Below are positions 58,811 through 64,000 of a stretch of DNA of 64,000 nt, one piece after another. The notes below the pieces were generated by a model that made no database searches, was not told where the DNA came from, and was given only the letters and a program-made list of their open reading frames with translations. Both the position numbers and the translations under genes were made by a program. Each line of letters opens with the position of its first letter. The first letter of the stretch is position 1. The DNA lies in the NCBI GenBank assembly GCA_002794785.1, contig NBBA01000002.1, forward strand, positions 2,666,001 to 2,730,000, read 5' to 3'. The DNA is from Coniferiporia sulphurascens. Taxonomy: Eukaryota; Basidiomycota; Agaricomycetes; Hymenochaetales; Hymenochaetaceae.

Positions 58811-61027
58811 GAGATTCAACCCGGTGCCGATGAAACAAGTTGAGCCCGCGCCGTCAAGCGTTTCGGTGTCACGAATTCCTTTAATGAAGTCACGCTTGTC
58901 ACATCGGCCTCAGGCATATTTCTGAACCAAGTTCAGGTTTTGTTGCCGTACTGTTGATCGCTCGTTATTTGTGATCCGCTGCGTCTTCGTTTGCTTTCTA
59001 CGAATATCCCAGATCGCCTCATTTACTCTCAAAAGGGTTTTGATTCCCAGATCACCTTTGAATGCGGGCGTGAGACAACTTGGACAAGCATGAAGTGCTA
59101 CAAAGTTCCTTGTTAATACTGTGCTAATCTAGTAGTAGTAACAGACTCAAGGGACCTTCGACCTCGACTCGCAGTTCGCTACCGCCCCTTGTAATAAATG
59201 GCGCGAAATTATTTCCGAAGCGAGTGGCAGCAATGGCAAGCAAGTTTACTTTTAGTCGGCTTCTCTTCTCCGAACATCCTTTTCAACAAAATCATGCAAC
59301 AAGAAACTGGTCAAACACGCATCAGCACATCAAAGGCGTTATATTCAGCTTATCTCGTTTCGCTCTTGCCATTGGATTGATTCATGTCGCGCAAACAAAG
59401 AACATCGGGAAATTCAACTTCGGTACTCGGGTCAGACATCATGGCTCGTTTTTATACGCTCCACAAATGTCCGGGAAAGCCCTCCGTTCAAGGTCAAGTA
59501 ATTAAATGGGGCGGACATGGGAGCTGATGACATATGTCCTTTCAAGACGGCACAGAATCGTTGAGTGGACGATAGGTGAAGATCACGTAAATGACAATAT
59601 GATGAATGTGATCAGCTGCTTTGCAAACGGAAAGTATTGCCTAAATATTTGAGAATCGTTAATCTGGGAATTTTGGCCACTGAATGACGAGAACCGGTTC
59701 GACTTTAAAGGGAAATGGACGTACAGTTGTGGGTGCCATATTGCGCAAACGAGGAATAAGTGCTTATGAAGAATGTATGTATGCGTATACATCACGCAGC
59801 GATCTCAGCCGGACGATCGGTATGAGAACCTGTGTGAAAGGGTGACTGACGGCGGCGGCTGATCAGACTCGGTGCTACTCGCGGTTCATGCGTATTTATT
59901 TATCCAATTACCAGCGCGTTTGAATTGGATGGGGAGAAGAATTACAGCGGTATGCGCGATTCAGACGGCCGGCTGGGAATTGTCGGAGGGGAAAGGTATA
60001 AACGCGCGGAGTTGGAGACGACGGCCATATATCTATCTAAATTTGGATCCCCCAGTAAGGACTTGAACATCATGTATCCTGGACCATACAAGTCCCGTAC
60101 CAGGCCGTCGGCAGGCCAATTTGTGGCTGGATAAACGTTGACCTTAAGCTTCTAGGAGATCGAAGCTCCTGGCTACAGACCTTATAGCCAACATATGTGT
60201 CGGACATATACAGCTGTTATTGCTCGGGTTTGAGTAGGGCGGCAAACTCCACGGTGGAGACCTTCGGTCCATCGTCGGTGTGAAGTCCAAGAATAAAACG
60301 ACTAAAAAGTATCATCGCACGCCAAGGCTCAAGCTTGTCGCTTCCGACTGCCTTTATCGACTAATCGAGTCGCATTATTTCACTTCGAACCTAGGCGGGA
60401 AGTACTGACGGGAATACGAAGACCATCTACGGAAGAGGATGGATCTTCCCTGGGCATGATCTGGCACGGGACGGGTGCGCGCAAGTCTCGATTGCTAATG
60501 TAGTCATCTTGGCTGCGGGAGAAGGTAGTCCATGCGAGGAGTTACTCTTACTAATGCGATAGTCATTTCATGCCATGCCAAGACCTGGATATTGACACGT
60601 ATGAAAGGGATGAGTGAGGGGGAGGTCCGGCTGAGCCGTCCGGTTGGGTCGTGTGCCAGGGACCAGCGGCGGAGGCGGCTACCAGCTTTCGGGCAGTCAC
60701 TCAAGTATGATTTTGTTAGTGAGCTAAGGGAGTTCGGAGGAAGGGGTTTACTTGATATTCATGGCGACCGATACCAAAGAAAAAGCGCATTAGACTTGCT
60801 TTTACGCTATTAGAGTTCGGCACAATAACAAATATATTTAATGAAAGGAACGGATGATGCTGGCACGTGGTGCCGCCAACGCCAAGCCAGCGCTGTATGT
60901 ACCCGTTTCCGTTTGTAGATGCCGACAACCGCTAACTTATACTTTACTACACGGGGTTGTCCGCCCTTGCTTTCACCCACCTTGTGGTCCTCCATCTTCT
61001 CCCCCCCGCCGCTGGCATTACTTGACG
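58811..61027. other. Intergenic region, no gene recognised
   Basis: About 2.2 kb between the divergent RPB4 and GH47 genes. A 93-codon frame (59224-59505) and a few shorter ones lack family similarity. A TATATTTAA-like word at about 60832 lies roughly 195 nt before the mannosidase ATG and may belong to its promoter. Confidence 0.4.
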
Positions 61028-63937
<2,910 letters not shown>

Positions 63938-64000
63938 TGACCTCATTCAATCATCCCCGGACATGGAATACCCACAGTTGTATATCACTATCGTCATCCA
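63938..64000. other. 3' flank of the GH47 gene
   Basis: The last 63 nt of the window after the mannosidase stop codon. Too short to interpret. Confidence 0.4.

Noticed and set aside
59224..59505. 93-codon frame between RPB4 and GH47
   Set aside because: No recognisable domain and overlapping alternatives in other frames.

Overview
The window is nuclear DNA of a basidiomycete fungus, most likely Agaricomycotina. Almost every gene is split by many short introns (mostly 50-65 nt, GTRNGT donors, CTNAC-like branch points, YAG or AAG acceptors). The proteins are typical fungal nuclear genes, including DUF2408, Zds, Clr2 and Far1-like proteins that are absent from plants and animals. I cannot name the genus from sequence alone.

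Left part (1-19 kb): the 5' part of glycerol kinase (minus, cut by the window edge), a 2.8-kb apparently non-coding stretch, holocytochrome c synthase, a DUF2408 protein, tropomyosin, methionine-R-sulfoxide reductase, TIM44, an unrecognised disordered protein and the DEAD-box helicase DBP9. The unrecognised gene has a non-LTR retrotransposon copy just upstream of it and a second, 5'-truncated copy of the same family inside its second intron.

Middle part (20-36 kb): a tandem segmental duplication of about 6 kb per copy. Each copy holds a long non-coding upstream region followed by an MFS hexose transporter of identical exon structure. Both transporters need a 2-nt microexon to stay in frame. 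Between the copies lies a candidate terminal-inverted-repeat element carrying a piece of a PP2C phosphatase gene.

Right part (38-64 kb): EMC5, a sterol O-acyltransferase (ARE2/SOAT), the heterochromatin protein Clr2, a Zds family protein, a RING-PH-VWA protein of Far1/Ste5 architecture, tRNA pseudouridine synthase PUS1 (with a 3-nt microexon), RNA polymerase II subunit RPB4 and a complete GH47 alpha-mannosidase.

The genes do not form one pathway. They are a mix of mitochondrial biogenesis (HCCS, TIM44, MsrB), cytoskeleton and signalling (tropomyosin, Zds, Far1-like), ER and membrane functions (EMC5, sterol acyltransferase, GH47), RNA metabolism (DBP9, PUS1, RPB4) and carbon uptake (hexose transporters, glycerol kinase). 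The most unusual features are the microexons, the retrotransposon insertion that duplicated a 3' splice site, and the element with a captured gene fragment. Exon boundaries were worked out by hand from splice motifs, reading-frame arithmetic and recall of the protein families. No transcript data or database search was available.
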